38,933 nt of DNA from BS150m-G50 sp964501185 [NCBI: uncultured Bacteroidia bacterium] (GTDB lineage Bacteria; CAIWAD01; BS150m-G50), in the NCBI GenBank assembly GCA_964501185.1, contig CAZCRT010000017.1:27588-66520 (forward strand), in the 5' to 3' direction. Every line of letters starts with the position of its first letter. Positions within the stretch are counted from its first letter, which is position 1. The notes below the pieces were generated by a model. The model ran no database searches. It had not been told where the DNA came from and saw nothing but the letters and a program-made list of their open reading frames with translations. Positions 1-7,774 of the stretch are shown here, piece after piece. Position numbers and translations under genes: made by a program.

Positions 1-5
1 TTTCA
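1..5 (-). CDS. Start of the gene after iorA, probably iorB (edge-truncated)
   Basis: Only the first bases (ATG AAA) are inside the window. They are preceded on the minus strand by a good ribosome binding site, AAAAGGAG, with about 6 bases to the ATG. The start lies 44 bases downstream of the iorA stop on the same strand, where the beta subunit (iorB) usually follows. The identity is inferred purely from this gene order; no protein sequence is visible. Confidence 0.4.
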
Positions 6-21
6 TAATTTCTCCTTTTGC

Positions 22-55
22 CTGAAGGCACCTTATGCCTAAAGGCACCTTATGC
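22..55. repeat. 17-bp direct tandem duplication at the end of iorA
   Basis: Two adjacent 17-base units (22-38 and 39-55) differ at one base; the shared core is AAGGCACCTTATGC. The copy nearest iorA includes the gene's TAA stop codon, and the other lies in the spacer before the next gene. It looks like a local slippage duplication. Reading through it on the minus strand, the stop codon is still used at the first copy. Confidence 0.85.
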
Positions 56-1618
56 GTAGATGCAGGGCCGACGGAAAATGATTACACTCACACCCTCGTA
101 CTCCACTTCCTTGCGAAGGGCGGCTGTGTTCTCCTCTTCAAACTTCGGCAGAGCCTCCAGAATAATTATATGTTCTTCAGGAACACCAACACCCTTGACC
201 ACATTCACCAGCTTATCCTGCGTTATCATCGTTTCCTGGGCTCCGGTCATCGCCACCGACTCGTTGTCGAGGATAATGAGCTTGATGTTGAAGTTGCCTT
301 TAGCAGCATCGAGCAGTGGTGTAATACCGGAATGGGCGAAGGTCGAATCACCGATAACTGCAAAAGCGGGGCTGACCCCGGCGTGATAGGCACCGTTGGC
401 CATGGAAACACTGGCACCCATATCAACACAGGTGTCAATCGCTTCGTAGGGGGGCAGGGCGGCCAGCGTGTAGCAACCGATATCGGAGAAAACCCGTCCC
501 TGGCTATGCTCTGCCATGATATTGTTCAGCGCGTCATATGAGTAGCGGTGCGGGCAGCCCTTACAGAGCTGTGGCGGGCGATTGGCCATCAGATCAGCGA
601 CTTCCGGAACAGTCTTGTGGTCAGGTTCAAACAGGTGACGAACCAGATCCTGGTTCATTTCACCGGACTGTGGCAGTTCACCTGACAGCTTGCCACGGAT
701 CGGTTTATCCCGCCCGGAGAACTCACGAATTTTGCGCTCGATTACCGGATTACCCTCTTCGATTATATAGATCTCCGGATAGCGGGAGATGAAGTCGTTC
801 AGTGATTTCAATGGCAACGGGTAGAAACCTATCTTGTAAATTGCGTAATCACCGGCACGGTCACCCAGGTATTCCATAAGATAGTTGTAAGCTACACCAC
901 TGGTGATGATACCGATTTTAGCATCCGGGTTGTGGGTTACCTGATTGAAACCGCTCTCTTCGCTGATTTTCTGCAATGTGTCATGTTTCTGCAGAAGCGC
1001 ATCGAACTGCACCCGGGCATTGCTGGGAAGCAGTACCCATTGATTGCGGTCTGAGGATGGCTCAAGTGGATTCTGATCACGCTTTTCACCGGTATTGATA
1101 TTGGAACGGGAATGTGAAAGCCGGGTGACAAGACGCATCATAAGCGGCAGTGCCAGTTCTTCGGACAGGTCAAAACCCTTATGTGTCCAGTCATAGGCTT
1201 CCTGCTGTGTGGCCGGTTCCAGACAGGGAACACCGGACATATCCGCAAAATAACGACTATCCTGTTCATTCTGACTTGAGTGCATCCCGGGATCATCAGC
1301 AACGGCCAGCAGCACCCCGCCCTTAACACCGGTAATCGCGGAATTCATGAAAGGATCAGCGGCCACATTCAGACCGACATGCTTCATGCAGATCAGTGCC
1401 CGCTTACCGGCGTATGACATTCCGAGGGCTTCTTCGTAGGCTACTTTCTCATTGGCTGACCAGGCTGTATGCAATTGATTCTTATCAGTATCATAGCGTT
1501 GAATATACTCCAGGATCTCCGTTGAAGGTGTCCCGGGGTAAGCATACCCACCACTTATTCCGGCGTCGATCGCGCCCTGCGCAACCGCATCATCGCCGAG
1601 TAACATCATTTGTTTCAT
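50..1618 (-). CDS. iorA: Indolepyruvate:ferredoxin oxidoreductase alpha subunit, short form
   Basis: IorA, with IorB, oxidatively decarboxylates aryl pyruvates such as indolepyruvate to acyl-CoA using thiamine diphosphate (ThDP) and ferredoxin. The 522-residue protein shows the N-terminal pyrimidine-binding half (YPGTPSTEI near residue 28, then ANEKVAYEEALG), the CKGCPHR motif near 350, and the ThDP/Mg site starting GDSTF near 422 and ending in LDNESVAMTG. The start has GGAGG four bases ahead of the ATG. The protein stops soon after RRPCIYA. Most family members are about 580-650 residues because a C-terminal ferredoxin domain with two 4Fe-4S clusters follows that point; no such Cys-rich segment is present here. 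Electrons must therefore leave through another subunit or free ferredoxin, or the domain has been lost. The assignment is firm; substrate preference is not shown. Confidence 0.88.
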   Translation of the reverse strand: MKQMMLLGDDAVAQGAIDAGISGGYAYPGTPSTEILEYIQRYDTDKNQLHTAWSANEKVAYEEALGMSYAGKRALICMKHVGLNVAADPFMNSAITGVKGGVLLAVADDPGMHSSQNEQDSRYFADMSGVPCLEPATQQEAYDWTHKGFDLSEELALPLMMRLVTRLSHSRSNINTGEKRDQNPLEPSSDRNQWVLLPSNARVQFDALLQKHDTLQKISEESGFNQVTHNPDAKIGIITSGVAYNYLMEYLGDRAGDYAIYKIGFYPLPLKSLNDFISRYPEIYIIEEGNPVIERKIREFSGRDKPIRGKLSGELPQSGEMNQDLVRHLFEPDHKTVPEVADLMANRPPQLCKGCPHRYSYDALNNIMAEHSQGRVFSDIGCYTLAALPPYEAIDTCVDMGASVSMANGAYHAGVSPAFAVIGDSTFAHSGITPLLDAAKGNFNIKLIILDNESVAMTGAQETMITQDKLVNVVKGVGVPEEHIIILEALPKFEEENTAALRKEVEYEGVSVIIFRRPCIYA

Positions 1619-1829
1619 ATTTCCTCCAGCTGTATCGAGGGGATTGAGTAGATAATTCTATTGAACATTAAATATGGGGATCGATTCAGAGAGATCAAAA
1701 CAGTATTCGATTTCGACTTCCAGCCAGGAGTCCCGGGGCTTTTTGCGTTGCCATTCGTAGTGTGACTCCCTAGTTTCATATGATAGAAACAGTAATATCA
1801 TCTGCAACAGTTGTGAAAGCATCAGGCGC
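1619..1829. promoter_or_regulatory. Divergent intergenic region between iorA and the cell-wall operon
   Basis: This 211-base space separates two divergent genes, so it should hold promoters for both. Two inverted repeats are visible: GGAGTC (1727-1732) with GACTCC (1764-1769), and GTTTC (1773-1777) with GAAAC (1786-1790) around ATATGATA. Either could be an operator or a transcript hairpin. I could not pick a convincing -35/-10 pair, and the plus-strand gene at 1830 has only a weak ribosome binding site. Confidence 0.4.
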
Positions 1830-2840
1830 ATGACACAAAACAGACTATCCCCGGAGCAGGCCAGATCATTGCTTGACGAGTGGGGGGAACCAACCGGTTT
1901 CGAATTACTGCCTCTGGCTGGTGACGGTTCGGATCGGGTCTACTACCGTCTGCAGTATGCTGACTATTCACGGGTGTTGATGTGGAATCCACAACCGGTG
2001 ACAGGCATCAATGACCTGAATGACAATGACTCCTTTGATCGTATTGGACGGTTGATATACACTGTTGACCGTCTGTCACCCGCGATATACCATACAGACC
2101 TGGAACGGGGCGCATTTTTACTGGAAGACCTCGGTGATCAACAGTTGTATCACATCGCACAGAGCACTGTAGACAAAGTGGAGCTGTTGGAGATATACCG
2201 GGAAGTGCTGCGGGACCTGGCCCGGATGAGTGATGCTTTAACACCGCAGCTGAAAACAGTAAAACTGCACAATCCCGTGTATAATGCGGAATTTATGCGT
2301 GTGTGGGAAGGGGGCTATTTTCAACTGCGCCTGTTACCATTATATCCGCAACTCGATTTCGATGTTTCCGGTCTTGAAGGTGAACTCGACATATTGTCGC
2401 TGCAGGCAGAGGCTACTGCAGAACCAGCATTCATCTACCGGGATTTTCAGTCAAAGAATATCATGCGCTTTGAGGGGCGCTGGCGCTACCTGGATTTTCA
2501 AGGGGGGCGTCTGGGACCATCAACCTACGATCCCGCTTCACTTCTGATAGACCCTTACATCAACCTGGATGCAGGGCTGCAGGAGGAGCTTATAGATTAT
2601 TATCGCGGGTTGCAGCAGGGTGGTGATCGATTCAGGGAGAACTATCAACTGGTGGCTCTGCATCGTAATATGCAGGCACTCGGGGCATATGGCTTCCTCA
2701 GCGCGGTCAAAGGAAAAACCGGTTTTACCCGTTACATTCCAGCTGGAGTCACGATGCTGCAACGGCGTTTGCGTCACCCTCTCTTCGAGCACTGTGTTAC
2801 ATTGCGAGCGGTGGCAGATCAACTAGCAGAGCAGGTTTAA
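1830..2840 (+). CDS. amgK: AmgK-like anomeric sugar kinase (APH fold)
   Basis: A 336-residue aminoglycoside-phosphotransferase-fold kinase. The catalytic loop is FIYRDFQSKNIM, with catalytic Asp205 and metal-binding Asn210. It is followed by LDFQ (Asp222) and GPSTYDPASLL (229-239), a pattern typical of AmgK, which phosphorylates MurNAc or GlcNAc at C1 in the cell-wall recycling route of Pseudomonas. The usual HRD reads YRD, a common variant in the fold. A phosphate-binding stretch, LAGDGSDRVYYRL, is near the N terminus. It is first in a close-packed operon, one base ahead of murG, with a MurU-like nucleotidyltransferase three genes on; that context is the main reason to prefer AmgK over another APH-fold kinase. 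The sugar substrate is inferred. The start is a plain ATG with weak upstream pairing. Confidence 0.68.
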   Translation: MTQNRLSPEQARSLLDEWGEPTGFELLPLAGDGSDRVYYRLQYADYSRVLMWNPQPVTGINDLNDNDSFDRIGRLIYTVDRLSPAIYHTDLERGAFLLEDLGDQQLYHIAQSTVDKVELLEIYREVLRDLARMSDALTPQLKTVKLHNPVYNAEFMRVWEGGYFQLRLLPLYPQLDFDVSGLEGELDILSLQAEATAEPAFIYRDFQSKNIMRFEGRWRYLDFQGGRLGPSTYDPASLLIDPYINLDAGLQEELIDYYRGLQQGGDRFRENYQLVALHRNMQALGAYGFLSAVKGKTGFTRYIPAGVTMLQRRLRHPLFEHCVTLRAVADQLAEQV

Positions 2841-2841
2841 C

Positions 2842-4872
2842 ATGAAAATCCTCTTCACCGGCGGTGGTACCGGAGGACATATTTATCCAGCCCTGGCGGT
2901 TCTGGATCCTGTCAGGCGCCGGGGACACCAGGTCGGATTTGTAGGACGTCGTCGAGGTCGTGAAGCTGAGATTATCCGTCGCTATAACGAGGATCACAGT
3001 GCTGCGGTTCCGTTCTATCAGGTGGTTGCGGTTCCCTTTCCCCGGGGACGCAGTATCATGGCAATGTTACGATTTCTGCTGGTCATGCTCTGGGGTATCC
3101 CACAGGGTGCGTTGATACTGTTGCGATTCAGGCCGCGTGTTGTATTCGGCACCGGTGGGTACGCTGCCGCACCGCTGATGCTGGCCGCCATACTGTTACG
3201 TCGAATGCTGCTTTACCACGGCCGTATCATAGTACACGAGCAGAATGTTCAGCCCGGATTATTGAACCGGTTGATTGCCCGCCATAGTACTGTTACCGCG
3301 ATTACATACCCTGAAACATCGACAGCACTTCCTGGCGCCGATTGTACCGTAGCCGGGTATCCGGTGCGCGACGAATTCTTCAAGGAAAGATCGAGAAAAG
3401 AGCTCCGGCAAAAACTCAAGTTGGACCAACAGCGTTTTACCCTGCTGGTTTTCGGAGGTTCGCAGGGGGCACGCAACATCAATCAGGCACTATATCAGAT
3501 TTTGCCCGAACTGCTCCAGGCTGACATTGCCGTGATACATGTTACCGGAACTCACAACAGTGCCGAATACCATGCTGTGGCGGAAGGGCACCAGTACTTG
3601 GAAAAGTTGCGTTCAAGGTATCCTCAACTGGACTGGGAAAAGCTTTACCGGCAGCACGATTATCTGTTTGGGATTGCTGATTACTTCAGCGCTGTAGACC
3701 TGCTGACCTGTCGTGCCGGTGCCGGCGCTCTCTTCGAAATCGCAGCTACCCGTAGTCCTGCAATCCTGTTGCCAAAAGCCGGTCTGCCGGGTGATCATCA
3801 GACACTTAATGCACTGTCATTACGGGAACGGCGGGCCTGCGAGGTGATACTCGAGGAACCACAATCTGTTGAATCCGGTATCGAGTGCCTGTTGAACGGC
3901 AAGAGACTACTGGAAAAAATACTCGAACTCAGTCAGAATGAGAAAAAGCGTGAGACGATAAAAGAGCAGCTGGCTGCCATGGTGCCGGAGTCACCAGTGG
4001 AGACTATTGTCGAGCTGGTCATCAACGATAAACGACCGGAACCGCAACAGGATACACCTGATTCAGATCTGTTGCAACTGGCCGCCATGTCACCAGCCAG
4101 GTTGTATTATGATCTGGAAAACCGGATGAATGATCTCACTTACGCGCCTTCACCTGAAGAACAGGAATATCTGAGGTATCACGCCGGAGTTCTGCTGGCA
4201 AGTTCCAACTGGTGGTCACGTAATTTTGCAGTCAAACTGATTGGATTACTGTCGCTGAATGAGTACCTGCCGCTTCTGTCGAAACTCTTCAATGATCGTC
4301 GCCCCGTTTCGCATTTGCAGCAACTGCTGGGTGGCGACTATGAGCAGCGGGGATTTGTCCGGCGTAACCTGATAGAAGCCCTTGTACAATTGAACAGCTT
4401 CGAGAAACCGATGGGGGAGATGATCTTCGATGGTCTTTTCGATCCCTACTGGGAGGTGGTCAGTCAGTCTTTGCGTGCCACAGCTATGTACGCTGAGCAT
4501 TTACCACAGGCCAGATTCCTGCCACGCATTGTTGAACTGATGGAGCATCGTAATTTCGAAATTGTGGCACACGCCCTGCAGGCTTTTGGTGAGTGGGCGC
4601 GTTCCGATGAGGATATCTGGCTTACCGAGAAGCTGTTTACGCATCACAACCCGCGTGTAAGGGAAGGGCTGGTACGGGCTTTGATCCGGATGACCAGACG
4701 CGGTGTTATTCATCATCCGGACCGGCTTCTTATGCAACTGCAGCAACTGCTGAGTACTTCAACACATTTTTACCCGCTTTTCCCGTTGAAACGGGAGATC
4801 AGGGAACTCACACAGGCGCTCAGCAATCGAACCGGACTCGATAACGACAGCAACAAACTGGAGCAGTCGTAA
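2842..4872 (+). CDS. murG: MurG glycosyltransferase fused to a C-terminal HEAT-like helical domain
   Basis: Residues 1-395 are a full MurG, the peripheral membrane enzyme that adds GlcNAc from UDP-GlcNAc to lipid I to make lipid II. Visible family motifs are GGGTGGHIYPALA (7-19), VHEQNVQPGLLNR (131-143), VFGGSQGARNIN (203-214), and CRAGAGALFEIA followed by PGDHQTLNA (290-324). Usual MurG length is about 355-390 residues; this protein has 676. A polar linker (PEPQQDTPDSD, about 399-409) leads to roughly 260 residues of amphipathic helices with HEAT-type character, clearest at about 545-625 (FEIVAHALQAFGEWAR, then PRVREGLVRALIRM). The gene starts one base after the kinase stop and its TAA overlaps the mraY ATG, so the three are cotranscribed. 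The MurG part is certain; the role of the extension (docking to MraY or another wall protein) is unknown. Confidence 0.9.
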   Translation: MKILFTGGGTGGHIYPALAVLDPVRRRGHQVGFVGRRRGREAEIIRRYNEDHSAAVPFYQVVAVPFPRGRSIMAMLRFLLVMLWGIPQGALILLRFRPRVVFGTGGYAAAPLMLAAILLRRMLLYHGRIIVHEQNVQPGLLNRLIARHSTVTAITYPETSTALPGADCTVAGYPVRDEFFKERSRKELRQKLKLDQQRFTLLVFGGSQGARNINQALYQILPELLQADIAVIHVTGTHNSAEYHAVAEGHQYLEKLRSRYPQLDWEKLYRQHDYLFGIADYFSAVDLLTCRAGAGALFEIAATRSPAILLPKAGLPGDHQTLNALSLRERRACEVILEEPQSVESGIECLLNGKRLLEKILELSQNEKKRETIKEQLAAMVPESPVETIVELVINDKRPEPQQDTPDSDLLQLAAMSPARLYYDLENRMNDLTYAPSPEEQEYLRYHAGVLLASSNWWSRNFAVKLIGLLSLNEYLPLLSKLFNDRRPVSHLQQLLGGDYEQRGFVRRNLIEALVQLNSFEKPMGEMIFDGLFDPYWEVVSQSLRATAMYAEHLPQARFLPRIVELMEHRNFEIVAHALQAFGEWARSDEDIWLTEKLFTHHNPRVREGLVRALIRMTRRGVIHHPDRLLMQLQQLLSTSTHFYPLFPLKREIRELTQALSNRTGLDNDSNKLEQS

Positions 4873-5978
4873 TGTTAATTCTGCTGGGAAACTACCTGAT
4901 GACTCTGTCGGAGCAGTTGTCATTTCTGAGACTGCTGAACTATCTCACTTTCAGAGCCGGTATGATAACGCTTACCGCCTTTGTGCTTACAATCTGGCTG
5001 GGGCACCGTATGATTGGCTACATGTACCGTCGCCAGTGGCGGGATGTGGCACATGATCTCGGAGTTATCTCGGTGCACGATAAACGGGGAACGCCAGCAT
5101 TGGGCGGTCTGATCCTGATAGCCTCAGTTACAATCAGCCTGATGCTCTGGGGGCGATTGGATTCACTCTTTCTCTGGATTTCCCTGGCCGCTCTGCTATG
5201 GTTCGGCCTCATAGGACTGATTGATGATTCACGTAAAATCAAACATGGCAGCGGCAAGTACGGATTGTCACCGAGTGTAAAACTGCTGTTACAGGCATTG
5301 TTCGGAACAGGCCTGGCACTCTTGCTGCTCTATACGGAGTGGTCACCACTACCGGAGCAGATTCGCAGTGAACTGTTTCTGCCTTTCATGAAGAACGCGC
5401 TGGTAGATCTACACAGCTGGTATCTTCTTTTCATTGTGTTTGTAGTGCTGGCGATATCCAATTCTGTGAACTTCGCTGATGGGATGGATGGGCTGGCAAT
5501 TGTACCGGTAAGTACTGCTTACATGGTCTACGCCGTTTTCGCCTATGTTGTAGGAAATGTCGTCTATTCCACTTACCTGAATTTTGACTACATCCAGGGT
5601 GCAGGCGAAATTGTGATCATCGCCATGTCGGTGATCGGGGCCGGGATGGGGTTCCTCTGGTACAATGCTTATCCAGCGCAGGTGTTTATGGGAGATGTAG
5701 GATCACAGGCGCTGGGTGGAATGCTGGCGACAATCGTGATCCTGTTGAAACAGGAATTCCTGTTTTTGATCGCAGGTGGCATCTTTGTAGTGGAGGGTGC
5801 CAGTGTTTTCATCCAGCAGAAAATCGGCTTCAGACTGGGACGACGCTTCTTCTTTCGCGCCCCCATCCACCATACTTTTGAACACAGAGGAGTCAGTGAA
5901 ACAAAAGTGACCGTCCGGTTCTGGATTGTCGCCTTCCTACTGGCTTTTCTAAGTCTGATATTCCTGAAAGTCCGCTAG
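4872..5978 (+). CDS. mraY: MraY, phospho-MurNAc-pentapeptide transferase
   Basis: MraY transfers phospho-MurNAc-pentapeptide from the UDP-sugar to undecaprenyl phosphate, making lipid I in the inner membrane. The 368-residue length is normal. Signature segments are in order: LNYLTFRAG (22-30), HDKRGTPALGG (69-79), the metal-binding Asp pair LIDDSRKIK (116-124), NSVNFADGMDGLA (197-209), FMGDVGSQALGG (272-283) and APIHHTFEHRG (330-340). About ten hydrophobic spans are visible. The start fits because the distance to the TFR segment matches family members. One oddity is that the family's HHH motif reads HHT at 333-335. WecA-type transferases differ more than this, so MraY is the best call. It shares one base with the murG stop and is followed 16 bases later by the nucleotidyltransferase. 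Confidence 0.92.
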   Translation: MLILLGNYLMTLSEQLSFLRLLNYLTFRAGMITLTAFVLTIWLGHRMIGYMYRRQWRDVAHDLGVISVHDKRGTPALGGLILIASVTISLMLWGRLDSLFLWISLAALLWFGLIGLIDDSRKIKHGSGKYGLSPSVKLLLQALFGTGLALLLLYTEWSPLPEQIRSELFLPFMKNALVDLHSWYLLFIVFVVLAISNSVNFADGMDGLAIVPVSTAYMVYAVFAYVVGNVVYSTYLNFDYIQGAGEIVIIAMSVIGAGMGFLWYNAYPAQVFMGDVGSQALGGMLATIVILLKQEFLFLIAGGIFVVEGASVFIQQKIGFRLGRRFFFRAPIHHTFEHRGVSETKVTVRFWIVAFLLAFLSLIFLKVR

Positions 5979-5994
5979 AGGCAGGAGTGTGTGA

Positions 5995-6876
5995 ATGCGT
6001 GGAATGGTTCTGGCAGCTGGTTTTGGAAAGCGAATGCAACCTTTGTCTCACATCAGGCCGAAGGCCCTGCTTCCCTGTTTTTCCTTTCCCCTTATTCGTC
6101 TGGTACTACATAGATTGAGTCCGGTTGTCAACGGAGCTGTATTAGTAAACCTGTACCATCAGGCAGCTCAGGTGGAAGAGTTCCTGTGTGGCGAGAGCGA
6201 GGTTACTACTCTTAACGAGGAACAGATTCTTGGAACCGGTGGTGGTATCGCCAATGCTGTTCGCTGCTATCCTGGAACCGATCCGCTACTGGTACACAAC
6301 GTGGACATACTTTCAGATATTGATCTCACGACTGCTGTTGACGCATTTCAATCAAACCCAGCCTACGCCATGCTGCTGTTGCACGACCATCCGGACTTTC
6401 TACAGGTTCACATGAACGGAAATTGTATTACAGGTTTTGGTAAGGGTGGTTCGAAGGCTTACACCGGTGTTATGATTCTTTCACCTGAAGCCCAGAGCGA
6501 ACTCGCAACTGCCGGTCGTTTCAGCATCATCGAGTTTCTGCAGGATGCAATCGCACGTAATCAGGAGGTGAGGGGGCTGGAAGTGAACCCCGGTTTCTGG
6601 CTCGATTGCGGAAAGGCATCACAGTATCTACAGTTTCATAGTCGCTTTTTTCAGGATATGAATTTTCATGACGCTGTTACAAAGGTGCTTCCAGAGCCAC
6701 CTCATATCCATGGAAATTGCTTCATTGGTGAAAGAGTGAAGCTTGCACCTGAAGTTGAGATATGTGATACAGTCATCTGGGACGATGTTCAGGTGAAGAG
6801 TGGTCCGATTCAGAGTGCGGTTTTGACCGATGGAGTGATTGTGACACAACCGGTCTCCCGGTCGATGGTATTATAG
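5995..6876 (+). CDS. MurU-like sugar-1-phosphate nucleotidyltransferase
   Basis: A 293-residue nucleotidyltransferase with the nucleotide-binding signature VLAAGFGKRMQPLSHIRPKA at residues 5-24. A GTGGGIANAV loop follows, then VHNVDIL with the metal-binding Asp, and PGFWLDCGKASQYL. The last 60 or so residues (from PPHIHGNCFIGERV) resemble a short hexapeptide left-handed beta-helix. MurU, which makes UDP-MurNAc from MurNAc-1-P, is about 220-230 residues, so this is longer. The AmgK-like kinase in the same operon makes MurU or a GlcNAc-1-P uridylyltransferase the most economical reading. The start has AGGAG seven bases upstream. The nucleotidyltransferase assignment is certain; the sugar and base are inferred. 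Confidence 0.75.
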   Translation: MRGMVLAAGFGKRMQPLSHIRPKALLPCFSFPLIRLVLHRLSPVVNGAVLVNLYHQAAQVEEFLCGESEVTTLNEEQILGTGGGIANAVRCYPGTDPLLVHNVDILSDIDLTTAVDAFQSNPAYAMLLLHDHPDFLQVHMNGNCITGFGKGGSKAYTGVMILSPEAQSELATAGRFSIIEFLQDAIARNQEVRGLEVNPGFWLDCGKASQYLQFHSRFFQDMNFHDAVTKVLPEPPHIHGNCFIGERVKLAPEVEICDTVIWDDVQVKSGPIQSAVLTDGVIVTQPVSRSMVL

Positions 6877-6877
6877 T

Positions 6878-7708
6878 ATGAAAAAGATCCTGCTCCTGCT
6901 CACAGTTATTCTGATGGCCTTTGTTGCCTGGCAATTCATACGTCCTGCCCCTGCATGTGATGTGGAATTACGGGTGATGTCATTCAATGTGAACACCTTT
7001 CATTCGGAAGCAGGTGATAAAAGCCGCGAGCTGGTAAGCTCACTGCTGAAGCTTCATCAACCTCAGATCGTCTGTTTGCAGGAAGTTGTTCTGGAGTCAC
7101 GCGGGAACAGTCTGGCGGAATTTGCCCGAACCAACGGTTACCCCCACATTATGGTTCACGAGCAGTACATCCCCGGTAAGGGTGTGGGAATAGCTGTGCT
7201 GAGCCACTTCCCGATATTACGTGATACAGTATTCAAGGTCGGCCTGGAATCTGATGAACGCTATGCACAGGCAATGGTACTGGGAACCGGTGACTGGGAA
7301 GTAACCGTGATAAACACTCACTTCAGCAATCGCGATCACTGGGCAGTGGATGGCGTGTTAAAGGCGCTGCAGCAGGAATATCTTTCTGAGAATCTGCGCA
7401 CACTGCAGGCACAGAGCGTTGTGAGATTTCTGGACAGCAACTGGCCGGCCGGTAATGCTCTGCTGCTGGCCGGGGATCTGAACACACTTCCCTATTCCCG
7501 GGCCTGGCGTAAGCTGCGATCGCGCCTGCGGGGGACAGCAAGCTTGCGTGATATGCTGCAGCCGACCTACAAAGTTGAATATCAAGTCCATATCGACTAT
7601 ATTTTCACCGGTAAATCACTGACCAGGATAGACTACCAGATATTGCCGACGGTGGCAAGTGACCATAATCCCCTGCTGGTTACGCTTGGGCTGACGAGCT
7701 CCCGCTGA
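6878..7708 (+). CDS. Membrane-anchored or secreted endonuclease/exonuclease/phosphatase-family hydrolase
   Basis: The EEP fold hydrolyses phosphodiester or phosphomonoester bonds in DNA, phospholipids or inositol phosphates with Mg. All catalytic positions are visible in the 276 residues: Asn in MSFNVN (34-39), Glu69 in LQEV, His148 in NTHF, Asp200 and Asn202 in GDLNT, Asp240 in HIDYIF, and Asp262-His263 in SDHNPL. An N-terminal hydrophobic segment (residues 4-20) is a signal anchor or signal peptide, which places the enzyme outside the cytoplasm and argues against DNA repair. It begins one base after the previous stop and closes the cell-wall operon. A periplasmic substrate such as a lipid-linked phosphate is possible, but nothing in the sequence fixes it. 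Confidence 0.85.
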   Translation: MKKILLLLTVILMAFVAWQFIRPAPACDVELRVMSFNVNTFHSEAGDKSRELVSSLLKLHQPQIVCLQEVVLESRGNSLAEFARTNGYPHIMVHEQYIPGKGVGIAVLSHFPILRDTVFKVGLESDERYAQAMVLGTGDWEVTVINTHFSNRDHWAVDGVLKALQQEYLSENLRTLQAQSVVRFLDSNWPAGNALLLAGDLNTLPYSRAWRKLRSRLRGTASLRDMLQPTYKVEYQVHIDYIFTGKSLTRIDYQILPTVASDHNPLLVTLGLTSSR

Positions 7709-7774
7709 TTGAATTTAACTTACCAGGACTGAGTGATTATAGGTAAACGTTTGGACAGGAGAATTTGAAAACTC

